A stretch of DNA of 64,000 nt. It comes from Chlorobium sp. GTDB taxonomy: Bacteria; Bacteroidota; Chlorobiia; Chlorobiales; Chlorobiaceae. Numbering within the stretch: the stretch's first letter is position 1; every line of letters begins with the position of its first letter. This document shows positions 8,600 through 17,127 of this stretch, piece by piece. The stretch spans positions 3,254-67,253 of the forward strand of contig JANQGE010000037.1 in assembly GCA_028277485.1 (NCBI GenBank), given 5' to 3'. The position numbers and the translations under genes are program-made. Under the pieces are notes generated by a model. That model was not told where the DNA came from and searched no databases. It saw only the letters and a list, made by a program, of their open reading frames with translations.

Positions 8600-11591
8600 T
8601 GCTATTGTTTTTTTGCGGTTGTTGTTTTGTCAGTATAGGTAGAAAAACTGAAACCGAAGTTCCCTTGCCTTTCGTGCTTTCGACCGTTATCTCGCCGTTG
8701 TGTCCCCGGACTATTCCATAGACGACCGAAAGTCCCAGTCCGGTTCCCTCGCCGATCTCCTTGGTTGTATAGAATGGATCGAACATTCGGTCGATTTCAT
8801 TCTTTTCCATGCCTTTTCCGGTATCACGAACCGTAATCTTGGCGTATGGCCGGTTTTCTTTGAGATTTTTGTGCATGGCGGCCGTGAAGCTGTCAATGGT
8901 TGTTTTCTTGAGTTCAACGGTAAGCGTTTTTGGTTCGGTTTCCATTGCCTGCCAGGCATTGGTGCAGAGGTTCATGACAATCTGCTGGACCTGAGATGCA
9001 TCACACATGATCATATTGTCAAATTCCTCGATGAATTGTTCAGTCCTGACGGTGGAGGGGATGGAGTGTCTCAGGAAATCCAGGGATTCTCGGATAAGAG
9101 GCTGCAGTTGCTGTGGCAGGAGGTTCTGCGGTTCCTGTCTGCTGAAAGTCAACATTTGCAGGACAAGTTTTTTGGCCCGTTTTGCGGCTTTCAGTACAGC
9201 TTGCAGATCCTGAACGGTGCTGCTTTCCGGAGGCAGGGCCTCGATCGCTATTTCCGTAAACCCGATGATCGGGGTCAGAATATTGTTGAAATCGTGAGCG
9301 ATACCGCCAGAAAGTGTTCCGAGAGTTTCGAGTTTATGGCTGTTGCGAAGCTGATTTTCGAGCTTTCTGTTTTGTTCTTCCGCTGTTTTCTGTTCCGAAA
9401 GATCCATCGAGATGCCGATAACACCTTCTATTTCTCCCTGTTTATTGAACAGGGGAAATTTATTGGTAAGCACGGGAACATTCTTACCGTCCGGTAAAAT
9501 CACCTCTTCCTCCATGTTTATGAGCGGCTTTCCGGTTTCCATCACCGTTTTGTCGGCAGAATGATAGAGGTTGGCCGTTGCTTCGGGGAAGATATCGTAG
9601 TCGGTTTTTCCTCTCAACTGTTCAGGTGAGAGATGGTCGTACTGTTCGAGTCCGTAACGGTTGGTAAAAGTATAGCGAAAGTTCTTGTTTTTCATGTAAA
9701 TATAGGCAGGAACCGATTCGGTGACGGTTTCCAGCATGATGGTTTTTTCCAGCAGTTCTGATTCTGCCTTTTTTCGGATGGATATGTCACGGAAAATACT
9801 GTATATGGTATCCCGGTTGTCAAGCCTCATTTTATGGCTGATGATCTCTACGGGTGTTTTGCGGCCATCTTTGTGCCGGACGAAGGATTCCGTGGGCAGA
9901 CTTGTTCCGGATTTCCGGGCCCCCGTTTCATTCTCCCTGAAAGATTTGGCGGCGATTTCCGGCTGGTCTTCGGGGTACAAAGAGGTGAAATGTTTTCCGA
10001 CCAGTTCGTTTCTGGTCAGGCCGGTCAGTGCCGATGCTTTCTCGTTTGCTCCCGTAATGATGCCGCTCGATGTGTCAGCAAGAAATATGGCATCAGGGGA
10101 ATCTTCGAAAAGGGAGCGGAAACGGGCCTCGTTTTCCCTCAGGACATTCTGGTAAAGGATCTGGTCGGTGATGTCGACACTCGATACCCCAATCATCGAT
10201 GGGTAGCTGTTTTCGGAGCTGATAGGAAAGATAACGCTGTGGAAGTGCCGTTCACAATTGTTGATTTTGATATGGTCTTTTGCCGTGATCGGAGTATTTG
10301 TTGCAGCAACCTTTCTGGTTCTTTCCAAAAACACCTTGACGAGCTCGGGAGACAGCAGGTCGGCAAAATTTTTTCCGATGATCTTTTCCGGGGGCATTCT
10401 GAGAAATGCAGCGGCTGCCTTGTTGACCATCAGGTATTCTCCGTCAGGTGAGCAGATGATGATTAGTGTAGGAGAATGGTCATAAAAAGCTTGTATTTCA
10501 GCCGCCAGTTTTTCAAGGTCTTTACGGGAATGGCGGTTGCGCTCGATTCTTACGGTCAGCGCCAAGGTCCCTACGAAAAGAATCAGACCGGTAAAGAAGG
10601 TAAACGTTATGTAGTCGAGCTTTGCGGGAACAATTGTCTTAAGTCTGTTCTCCGGAACGAAGGAGACCATGTGCCAGTAGAATTTATCCGAGTCGGATGA
10701 AACATTTCCTGGCAAGGGGTAAATTCTTTTGAACGTGAAAAGCCCGTTTCTGGTACGAAACTGGCCGTCACCGGCATCGCTGATGCGGTTCCATTCATCG
10801 GGGAAATGTGAAGCAAAGGTGACCGCTTTTTCTGTACCGGGAAACATGAAGCCCCAGTTGTTGTTGTCCGGGGCACCGGTCAGATAAAACCCTCTATTGT
10901 TCAGCAGCATCAGTTTATTGTGTTGTCCGGTACCATGAAGGCCAAAGGTTTCGACAAACGGTTTGCCCGGAAAGTCGATGACGGCGATGCCGCATTTTTC
11001 TCCATATCGATCAAGGACTGATTTGGCAAAGCGAAGGCTCGGTTTGTAGGGCCGCCCGAGTTCTCCGTACCCGATGTTCGGGTCAAAAGGGGAGATGTAT
11101 ACGTCATTGGTCTCCAGCTGTGCGGCTGCCGCAAAATAATATCGACGACTTTTGTCCTGGAGGTGTGGTTCTGTAACCGGGTAAGCTCCTTTTAACGAGT
11201 CATAATTGATGCGGAGCACTTCTTTCCCGCCGACATCGATATAGCGGAGCTGATCGTAAACGGTTTTTGCGTTGCTGAGCGATATGAGGATTTTTTTTAC
11301 TCTTTCAGCAATTGCTTCGCCTGGATTTTCGAGAACATCCGGCACTTCGGGAAGGGAAGCAATGAAATGCAAATCCTGGACAATGTCTCCGAATTTTTTT
11401 ATCACGCATTGCTGCCTGTCGATCACGTTTTTTTGTGCAGTTTCTCTTATTTCTTTCATGTTGCGTGACAGGGCCCCGCTGTAGCTATAGAGGCTCATCA
11501 GGACTATGACGGCCATCAGCGGGAGGAAGATGAGAGCTGACTGGAGCAGTACTCTGGGGTGTTTCAGCTCCTTTGGCAGGATGGGGTTCAT
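8577..11591 (-). CDS. Cache/PAS sensor histidine kinase
   Basis: A 1004-residue membrane histidine kinase. An N-terminal helix (about 15-40) and a second one (about 330-350) flank a roughly 290-residue periplasmic region of Cache type. Three PAS domains follow, starting near DHSPTLIIICSPDGEYL, EDSPDAIFLADTSSG and VPAYIYMKNKNFRYTF. The HisKA box is GTLSGGIAHDFNNILTPI with the phosphoacceptor His, and the ATPase shows the N box (NLCTNAWQAM), DTGKGM and GEGTGLGLSVVYGIV. It ends without a receiver, which is supplied by the overlapping downstream gene. The ligand is unknown. Confidence 0.93.
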   Translation of the reverse strand: MNPILPKELKHPRVLLQSALIFLPLMAVIVLMSLYSYSGALSRNMKEIRETAQKNVIDRQQCVIKKFGDIVQDLHFIASLPEVPDVLENPGEAIAERVKKILISLSNAKTVYDQLRYIDVGGKEVLRINYDSLKGAYPVTEPHLQDKSRRYYFAAAAQLETNDVYISPFDPNIGYGELGRPYKPSLRFAKSVLDRYGEKCGIAVIDFPGKPFVETFGLHGTGQHNKLMLLNNRGFYLTGAPDNNNWGFMFPGTEKAVTFASHFPDEWNRISDAGDGQFRTRNGLFTFKRIYPLPGNVSSDSDKFYWHMVSFVPENRLKTIVPAKLDYITFTFFTGLILFVGTLALTVRIERNRHSRKDLEKLAAEIQAFYDHSPTLIIICSPDGEYLMVNKAAAAFLRMPPEKIIGKNFADLLSPELVKVFLERTRKVAATNTPITAKDHIKINNCERHFHSVIFPISSENSYPSMIGVSSVDITDQILYQNVLRENEARFRSLFEDSPDAIFLADTSSGIITGANEKASALTGLTRNELVGKHFTSLYPEDQPEIAAKSFRENETGARKSGTSLPTESFVRHKDGRKTPVEIISHKMRLDNRDTIYSIFRDISIRKKAESELLEKTIMLETVTESVPAYIYMKNKNFRYTFTNRYGLEQYDHLSPEQLRGKTDYDIFPEATANLYHSADKTVMETGKPLINMEEEVILPDGKNVPVLTNKFPLFNKQGEIEGVIGISMDLSEQKTAEEQNRKLENQLRNSHKLETLGTLSGGIAHDFNNILTPIIGFTEIAIEALPPESSTVQDLQAVLKAAKRAKKLVLQMLTFSRQEPQNLLPQQLQPLIRESLDFLRHSIPSTVRTEQFIEEFDNMIMCDASQVQQIVMNLCTNAWQAMETEPKTLTVELKKTTIDSFTAAMHKNLKENRPYAKITVRDTGKGMEKNEIDRMFDPFYTTKEIGEGTGLGLSVVYGIVRGHNGEITVESTKGKGTSVSVFLPILTKQQPQKNNSNETDSGH

Positions 11592-11848
11592 GGCTGGTGT
11601 TTATCAGGCCATTGGTTCTTTTCCGTTAGATACTATTTTACCGAAGGAAAACCAAAGCGGCGCACCTTGCTGTCAGGTTCTGCCAAAACGGTTCGGCGAG
11701 GACCGGGATCAAATTTTCCTGACTTCAGGTGTTTGAGTATTATATACTGATGCCGGATGGTTTCGGGCTGCATCTGGTAGCGGCTTCCCCGCTGCAGGCT
11801 CGGATGATGATATCAGGGACGGTTAAAAGAGCTCGTGCTTTTAATAAA
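11592..11848. other. Intergenic region without a gene
   Basis: This stretch lies between the divergent histidine kinase and ABC operons. No open frame shows coding character, and no hairpin with a T-run was found. It should hold the promoters of both directions, but I could not identify convincing -35/-10 boxes. Confidence 0.5.
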
Positions 11849-11935
11849 GGGCACCTCTATAAATTGTCGTGAGCGACCTTCTCTATCCGCCCAACGAAGT
11901 AATCAGGGTGCGCAGCAAATCAATAGAGGTGCCCT
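11849..11935 (-). repeat. GGGCACCTC repeat, complete short copy, reverse orientation
   Basis: An 87-base copy with both ends intact (GGGCACCTCTATAAATTGTC and AATCAATAGAGGTGCCC). The interior reads CTATCCGCCCAACGAAGTAA, the reverse complement of the forward core TTCGTTGGGCGGATAG. This is the short size class, lacking the roughly 28-base inner segment of the long copies. It ends 20 bases before the ABC ATPase start. Confidence 0.9.
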
Positions 11936-11955
11936 AAGATGAAGGGGTCAGGGTG

Positions 11956-12663
11956 ATGGATGATGCTGTGCTCCGGGTGGACTCGATAAGCAAGATCTAC
12001 ACGATGGGAGAAGTGAAAGTCGAAGCGCTTAAGCATGTGTCGGCAGACTTTTATGAGGGTGAACTTGTCGTACTTCTCGGAACATCCGGCAGCGGTAAAT
12101 CTACCCTTCTCAATATCGTCGGCGGGCTCGATGTGCCTTCAGAAGGGAAATTGTTTTTTCACGGGCAGGAGATGACCGCAGCATCGGAGGATGAACTGAC
12201 CACGTACCGCCGGGAGTCCATAGGTTTTGTTTTTCAGTTTTATAATCTCATCTCCAGTCTCACCGCACTCGAGAACGTACAGCTTGTAACGGAGATATCG
12301 GCCGATCCCATGTCGGCAGAAGAAGCTCTGAAACTGGTGAGCCTTGGTGACCGCATGTACCATTTTCCATCGCAGCTTTCAGGGGGGCAGCAGCAGCGTG
12401 TGGCCATTGCGCGTGCTGTGGCTAAAAAGCCGGAGCTGCTGCTGTGCGATGAGCCTACCGGGGCACTGGATTACGAAACCGGCAAGCTGGTTCTCGAGGT
12501 AATACGCAAGGTGAACGAGGAACTGGGAACCACAACGCTGCTGATCACGCACAATGTTTCCATTGCGGCTATGGCTGACAGGGTGATCCACATGAGAAGC
12601 GGTGAAATTGCTGAGGTTAAACGCAATGAAAGAAAACTGTCGCCTTCTGAACTGAGCTGGTAG
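11956..12663 (+). CDS. ABC transporter ATP-binding protein (LolD/MacB class)
   Basis: A 235-residue ATPase of the LolD/MacB/FtsE type. The Walker A GTSGSGKST is near residue 42, followed by a Q-loop FQFYN. The signature is LSGGQQQR, Walker B is LLLCDEPTGALD and the switch His is in LITHN. The ATG at 11956 sits at a good distance from AGGGGT; a GTG one codon upstream is also possible. It is the first gene of an operon with a large FtsX-type permease and a periplasmic adaptor, so it powers export or mechanotransmission across the envelope and not import. Confidence 0.92.
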   Translation: MDDAVLRVDSISKIYTMGEVKVEALKHVSADFYEGELVVLLGTSGSGKSTLLNIVGGLDVPSEGKLFFHGQEMTAASEDELTTYRRESIGFVFQFYNLISSLTALENVQLVTEISADPMSAEEALKLVSLGDRMYHFPSQLSGGQQQRVAIARAVAKKPELLLCDEPTGALDYETGKLVLEVIRKVNEELGTTTLLITHNVSIAAMADRVIHMRSGEIAEVKRNERKLSPSELSW

Positions 12664-12670
12664 CGGGAAC

Positions 12671-15034
12671 ATGAAACAGATGAACCGGAAGCTGCTGCGT
12701 GAACTGCTGCGCATGAAAAGCCAGATGCTGGCGGTAGCGGCGGTTGTTGCCTGTGGTATTTCGGTTTTCGTTTCCATGAGCAGTGTGGAGTACTCGTTGA
12801 AAACCACCAGGGTACAGTATTACAGCGACTACCGGTTTGCCGACGTCTTCATGCAGGCCAAGCGGGCTCCGGAGGCCATGCTGGAAAGTGTGAGAAATAT
12901 TCGAGGGGTCGCAGCAGTCAGGTCTCGGATCGTTGCCGATGTGACCCTTGATGTGCCTGGTCTGAACGAACCGGCAAGCGGAAGGCTGGTATCGATGCCG
13001 GACAGAAAACGGCCGGTTCTGAACGATGTATTCCTTCGTGAAGGCCGCTACATCGAGGCAGGGCACCCGGAAGAGGTGATAGCCAGCGAAACCTTTATGG
13101 AGGCAAATGGTCTTCAGATCGGCGATCGTGTAGGCGCGGTGATCAACGGCCGCTGGAAAGAGCTGGTAATCGTAGGCAAGGGGCTTTCTCCGGAATATAT
13201 CTACGAGGTTCAGCCCGGAGCGTTTTTCCCGGACAACCGGCGTTTCGGAGTATTCTGGATGAGCCGTGACGCCCTGGAGTCGGCACTCGATATGACCGGG
13301 GCGTTCAATGACCTTTCCCTTACTCTTGCGCATGGCGCGTCGGAAAAAGATGTTATCCAGCGATTGGACGACATGTTCAGACGCTATGGTTCTCTCGGTG
13401 CCTATGGAAGGAGCGAGCAGCTTTCCGACCGGTTCATTTCCGACGAGATCAAGCAGGTCGGCATGCAGATTACCATACTGCCGGCCATCTTTCTTGCCGT
13501 CGCCGTGTTTCTGCTCAATGTCGTACTGAAAAGGCTTGTGAGTACACAGAGAGACCAGATCGCCGTGATGAAGGCCGTAGGATATACCAATGAGGAAGTG
13601 GGACTGCACTACCTCGGGTTTGCCATGGTTCCTGTGGCCATGGGTGCCGTGGCCGGTACTGCGCTCGGTGCCTGGCTCGGTCTGGGCTTGACCGGGGTTT
13701 ACGAGGGTTTCTACAACTTTGCCGAGCTGATCTACTATTTCCGTTTCGAAGACGTTGCTTTGTCGGTGCTGCTCAGTGCCGGGGCGGCGCTTGTAGGAGC
13801 GCTCAGTGCGGTTAGTCAGGCTGTCTCGCTGCCGCCGGCCGAGGCAATGCGTCCCGAGGCTCCTGTGGTTTACAAACCGGGGGTTCTCGACCGTAAAGAG
13901 TTTCAGAAAAAAATTCCGGTTTCATTCCGTATCATCGTGAGAAATCTGGAACGGCGGATATGGAAAGCAGCGGTTTCAGTACTGATGATCGCTTTTGCCG
14001 TTGCGATTCTCATAGCCGGACGTTACGGCTATGATGCGGTAAACCATATCATGCTGGTCGAGTTCAGCGAGAAACACCGGGAAGATCTCACGGTTATTTT
14101 CAACGAATCGAGACCGCGTTCGGTGCAATACGATCTTGCATCACTGGACGGAGTCCTGGAGCAGGAGTTCTACCGGGAGGAGCCCGCACGGCTGGTTTAT
14201 GAACACCGGTCGCGCCGCCAATCGATAACCGGCCTGAAAACTTCTAACGGGCTGAAGCGTCTGGTGGATGCACATAAGCGTCAGTTTCAGCTTCCGGAGA
14301 GTGGCTTGCTTTTAAGCTCGACGCTTGCCGATGTTCTCGGGGTATCTCCCGGAGACACCCTGACTGTAGAGTTTCTGCAGGGAAAACGGCGAACTGTGAA
14401 GGTGCCTGTTGGAGGTGTGATTGATGAACTGCTTGGACTGTCGGCATATGTGCGCATAGAAGAGCTGGATCGTCTCACGGAGGAGGCGGGAGTAGTGAGT
14501 GCGGCCTACCTGAAAATTGACGACGCCAAGTCTGATAAGCTGTTTGCGGATTTCAAGGAAATGCCCGGTGTGGCCGGAACGTCGATGCTCAAGGCCATGC
14601 TGGAAAGTTTTGAGGAGCTGATAGCCCAGAGCACGACGACGTCGACGGTTATTCTCACTACCTTTGCAGGCATTCTGGCCTTTGCTGTGGTCTATAACGG
14701 AGCGAGAATTTCACTTTCGGAACGGGCAAGGGAGCTTTCAAGCCTTCGCGTCCTGGGATTGACAAGACATGAAATTGCGGTTATCCTGCTCGGGGAGCAG
14801 GCGATTCTGACAATCATCGCTATTCCTGTGGGATTCTTGATCGGCATAGGTCTTTCTGTCCTGCTGGCGCTTGGGTTGAGCTCGGAACTGTACCGGATGC
14901 CGGTGGTTTTCAGCAGTTTTAACTTTATTTTTGCGCTGATTGTTATCGTGGCGGTGGCGATTTTTTCAGGTGTTATGGTGCATTACCGGCTAAGCCGGCT
15001 TGATCTGATCGCGGTTCTGAAGACAAGGGAGTAG
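12671..15034 (+). CDS. FtsX/MacB-type ABC permease, double-length
   Basis: A 787-residue membrane protein made of two FtsX-like halves in tandem. Each half has a large periplasmic domain and membrane helices. Helices are near residue 17-37, then a group around 275-390, another near 430-450 and a final group of three near 660-780 (VILTTFAGILAFAVVYNGA, AILTIIAIPVGFLIGIG, FIFALIVIVAVAIFSG). It starts 7 bases after the ATPase stop. Such permeases work with a LolD-like ATPase and, here, an HlyD-type adaptor, as in DevBCA or MacAB systems. The exported substrate cannot be read from the sequence. Confidence 0.9.
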   Translation: MKQMNRKLLRELLRMKSQMLAVAAVVACGISVFVSMSSVEYSLKTTRVQYYSDYRFADVFMQAKRAPEAMLESVRNIRGVAAVRSRIVADVTLDVPGLNEPASGRLVSMPDRKRPVLNDVFLREGRYIEAGHPEEVIASETFMEANGLQIGDRVGAVINGRWKELVIVGKGLSPEYIYEVQPGAFFPDNRRFGVFWMSRDALESALDMTGAFNDLSLTLAHGASEKDVIQRLDDMFRRYGSLGAYGRSEQLSDRFISDEIKQVGMQITILPAIFLAVAVFLLNVVLKRLVSTQRDQIAVMKAVGYTNEEVGLHYLGFAMVPVAMGAVAGTALGAWLGLGLTGVYEGFYNFAELIYYFRFEDVALSVLLSAGAALVGALSAVSQAVSLPPAEAMRPEAPVVYKPGVLDRKEFQKKIPVSFRIIVRNLERRIWKAAVSVLMIAFAVAILIAGRYGYDAVNHIMLVEFSEKHREDLTVIFNESRPRSVQYDLASLDGVLEQEFYREEPARLVYEHRSRRQSITGLKTSNGLKRLVDAHKRQFQLPESGLLLSSTLADVLGVSPGDTLTVEFLQGKRRTVKVPVGGVIDELLGLSAYVRIEELDRLTEEAGVVSAAYLKIDDAKSDKLFADFKEMPGVAGTSMLKAMLESFEELIAQSTTTSTVILTTFAGILAFAVVYNGARISLSERARELSSLRVLGLTRHEIAVILLGEQAILTIIAIPVGFLIGIGLSVLLALGLSSELYRMPVVFSSFNFIFALIVIVAVAIFSGVMVHYRLSRLDLIAVLKTRE

Positions 15035-15244
15035 GTTGTTAAGTCAAAAAGCAAAAGGAAAAAGTCAAAAAAAGAAACAGGGAGCAAAGTCGGCAGTAGG
15101 CAAGGGGAACCCTCGGCCAACTTGTCACTCTATCAGCGTAGCGGTACTTGTAATCGTAATCGGGAAGAGCACTGTTACCTGCCATTATGTGGTGGGAAGG
15201 ACTCCAAGTGATACTTTGAATAAACGCTTTAATTTAAAAGGGGA

Positions 15245-16411
15245 ATGAAAATTTCAAAGGCACAGCGTATTGCAGCGATTGCGACGGTGGTTGTTGCCGG
15301 TATTCTGATAGCAGTGATGATACCGTCTCCGCTTACAGTTGATTCCGAATCTATCAAGAGAGGCGAACTGACCGTAACTCTTGACGGCGAGGGCACGACA
15401 AGGGTGCGTGACAGCTTTACGGTTGCTTCCCCGGTGAACGGCAGGGTGGAGCGAATTACGCTTGAAGAGGGTGATCTTGTGCAGAAAAACAGCGTTGTGG
15501 CTCGTGTAACTCCCCCGCCGCTCAATGCCCGTGAGTTCGAAGAAGCGCAGGCCAGGACACGTTCGGCGGAGGCTGTGCTCGAAGCCGCCCGCGCTGGTGA
15601 GCGGCAGGTAAAGGTTGATCTGGACCGGGCAGCCAGAAAATTCGACCGCTACCGAAATCTCTACCGGAAAGGGGCAGTGGCGGCTGAAACTTTCGAGGAT
15701 GTAAGAGCGACTTGGGAGGCGCTTCAAAAACAGCACCAGGCAGCTCTGCTCAATGTGAAATCAGCCCGCTATGACCTTGAAGCCGCCCGTTCGGCTATCG
15801 ATCAGTCGGTAGACCGGAAAACCGTCGATATCCTTGCACCTGACAGCGGCAAGGTGCTCAGGGTGCTTGAAAAAAGTGAACGTGTTATCTCTGCAGGGAC
15901 TCCACTGGTTGAAATAGGTAATCCCCGGGATATAGAAGTGGTTATCGACGTGCTGTCCACGGATGCCGTAAAAGTTGAGCCCGGTCTGATGGTGCAGGTA
16001 GAGGGTTGGGGAGGAGGTGCGATGCTTCCCGGCGTCGTCCGGACTGTCGAACCGGCGGCCTTTACCAAGATTTCCGCGCTGGGTATCGAGGAGAAGCGGG
16101 TCAACATCATTGTTGATCTGGAAGAGCCGGAGTCAAATCTCGGCGACAACTACCGAGTGCAGGCAAAAATCATCCTGTCGCGGGGTGACGATATTTTGCA
16201 GGTTCCTGTCAGTAGTATTTTCCGGAGTGGCAAGGGTTTGAACGTTTTTGTGATCAAGAAAGGCAAAGCGGTCAGGCAGCCGATAACGATTGGTCAGCGG
16301 GGAGCCTACTATGCAGAGGTTCTCGATGGACTTGCGGAGGGGGACAAGGTAGTGGTTCATCCTACGAATGACCTCGAGGACGGGATGAGGATCAAGGAGA
16401 CGGAACGATGA
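15245..16411 (+). CDS. HlyD-family periplasmic adaptor (membrane fusion protein)
   Basis: A 388-residue adaptor with an N-terminal membrane anchor (residues 9-28). A biotinyl-lipoyl-like half follows (VASPVNGRVERITLEEGDLV). A coiled-coil hairpin runs over roughly residues 95-190, rich in Ala, Glu and Arg. The second lipoyl half is APDSGKVLRVLEKSERVI, followed by beta-barrel and membrane-proximal domains (GEPIGQRG-like end KAVRQPITIGQRG). It is preceded by AAAAGGGG. It lies 210 bases after the permease, and the gap has no convincing gene. No outer-membrane TolC partner is adjacent; the TolC at 52.8 kb could serve both export systems. Confidence 0.9.
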   Translation: MKISKAQRIAAIATVVVAGILIAVMIPSPLTVDSESIKRGELTVTLDGEGTTRVRDSFTVASPVNGRVERITLEEGDLVQKNSVVARVTPPPLNAREFEEAQARTRSAEAVLEAARAGERQVKVDLDRAARKFDRYRNLYRKGAVAAETFEDVRATWEALQKQHQAALLNVKSARYDLEAARSAIDQSVDRKTVDILAPDSGKVLRVLEKSERVISAGTPLVEIGNPRDIEVVIDVLSTDAVKVEPGLMVQVEGWGGGAMLPGVVRTVEPAAFTKISALGIEEKRVNIIVDLEEPESNLGDNYRVQAKIILSRGDDILQVPVSSIFRSGKGLNVFVIKKGKAVRQPITIGQRGAYYAEVLDGLAEGDKVVVHPTNDLEDGMRIKETER

Positions 16412-16435
16412 AGGAACGACAACAAAGCCGGGTCA

Positions 16436-17020
16436 TCAGGTTGAGTACGGGTTTTTCTCTTTATCCTGAGAGCGTTTGCCGGGGTAAATGTTGCAGCTCA
16501 TCCCATAGAGATTGCAGGTGCTGACCGGTTTGCCGACCAGTTTCAAGTAGTAGTACAACTGTGCTTTGTGCTGGTTCAGGTGATGTACCATATGCAAAAG
16601 CCGCTGTCCGAGTATCATGGGGGTTCTTGTCCAGGGTGCCGGGGCGTATTTTCCTGAAAGTTCTTCTTCGGAACATTTTTTCAGGCTTTTCAAAGCGAGC
16701 TTCCTGTCATCGGCAAGCAGTCTCCGGACGTTGGCGACGCTGTCAGCCGCAGGGAGCATGTCCGCTGACGGGAAGATCCGCTGCATTTCCAGTTCATCGA
16801 GGGAAAACTCTTCGCGGATGTCCCACGCACCGCTGATCAGGCCGTCAAAAGTACTGCCGCATGCATCGGTCATATGCATGAGCAGTTGACCCATGCTCAT
16901 CCAGTTGCTTCCATGTTCGGGTTTCCAGTCGAGTTCGTCATCCCTGACAAAGCTGACAAGATGGTCTGTGACGCCGTAAGTATATGCGATTTCATCAGAA
17001 AGCAGTTCTTTCCACTTCAT
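16436..17020 (-). CDS. DinB-family protein
   Basis: A 194-residue DinB/YfiT-like four-helix-bundle protein. The start is the ATG complementary to 17018-17020, since the longer frame adds unrelated residues. Expected metal-binding histidines are visible in LLMHMTDACG and in RLLHMVHHLNQHKAQLYYYL. Family members are metal-dependent thiol transferases or have unknown roles in stress responses. The gene converges with the export operon, its stop being 24 bases from the adaptor stop. Confidence 0.85.
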   Translation of the reverse strand: MKWKELLSDEIAYTYGVTDHLVSFVRDDELDWKPEHGSNWMSMGQLLMHMTDACGSTFDGLISGAWDIREEFSLDELEMQRIFPSADMLPAADSVANVRRLLADDRKLALKSLKKCSEEELSGKYAPAPWTRTPMILGQRLLHMVHHLNQHKAQLYYYLKLVGKPVSTCNLYGMSCNIYPGKRSQDKEKNPYST

Positions 17021-17127
17021 ATTGCTAACTTGGAAGTTGTTCGGTGTACGGGGGGAACTCTTAAAGTCGAATATACGCAAAATCATTGTGTGTTTTCACC
17101 GCCGACAGATGTTTTTTCTGTCCATTT

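Noticed and set aside
12617..13609. 330-codon open frame on the minus strand
   Set aside because: Antisense to the FtsX-type permease gene; composition rich in His, Arg and Cys is typical of a shadow frame.
15036..15248. 70-codon open frame between permease and adaptor
   Set aside because: Low-complexity Lys/Gln start from a repetitive AAAAGTC stretch, no ribosome binding site, overlaps the adaptor start.
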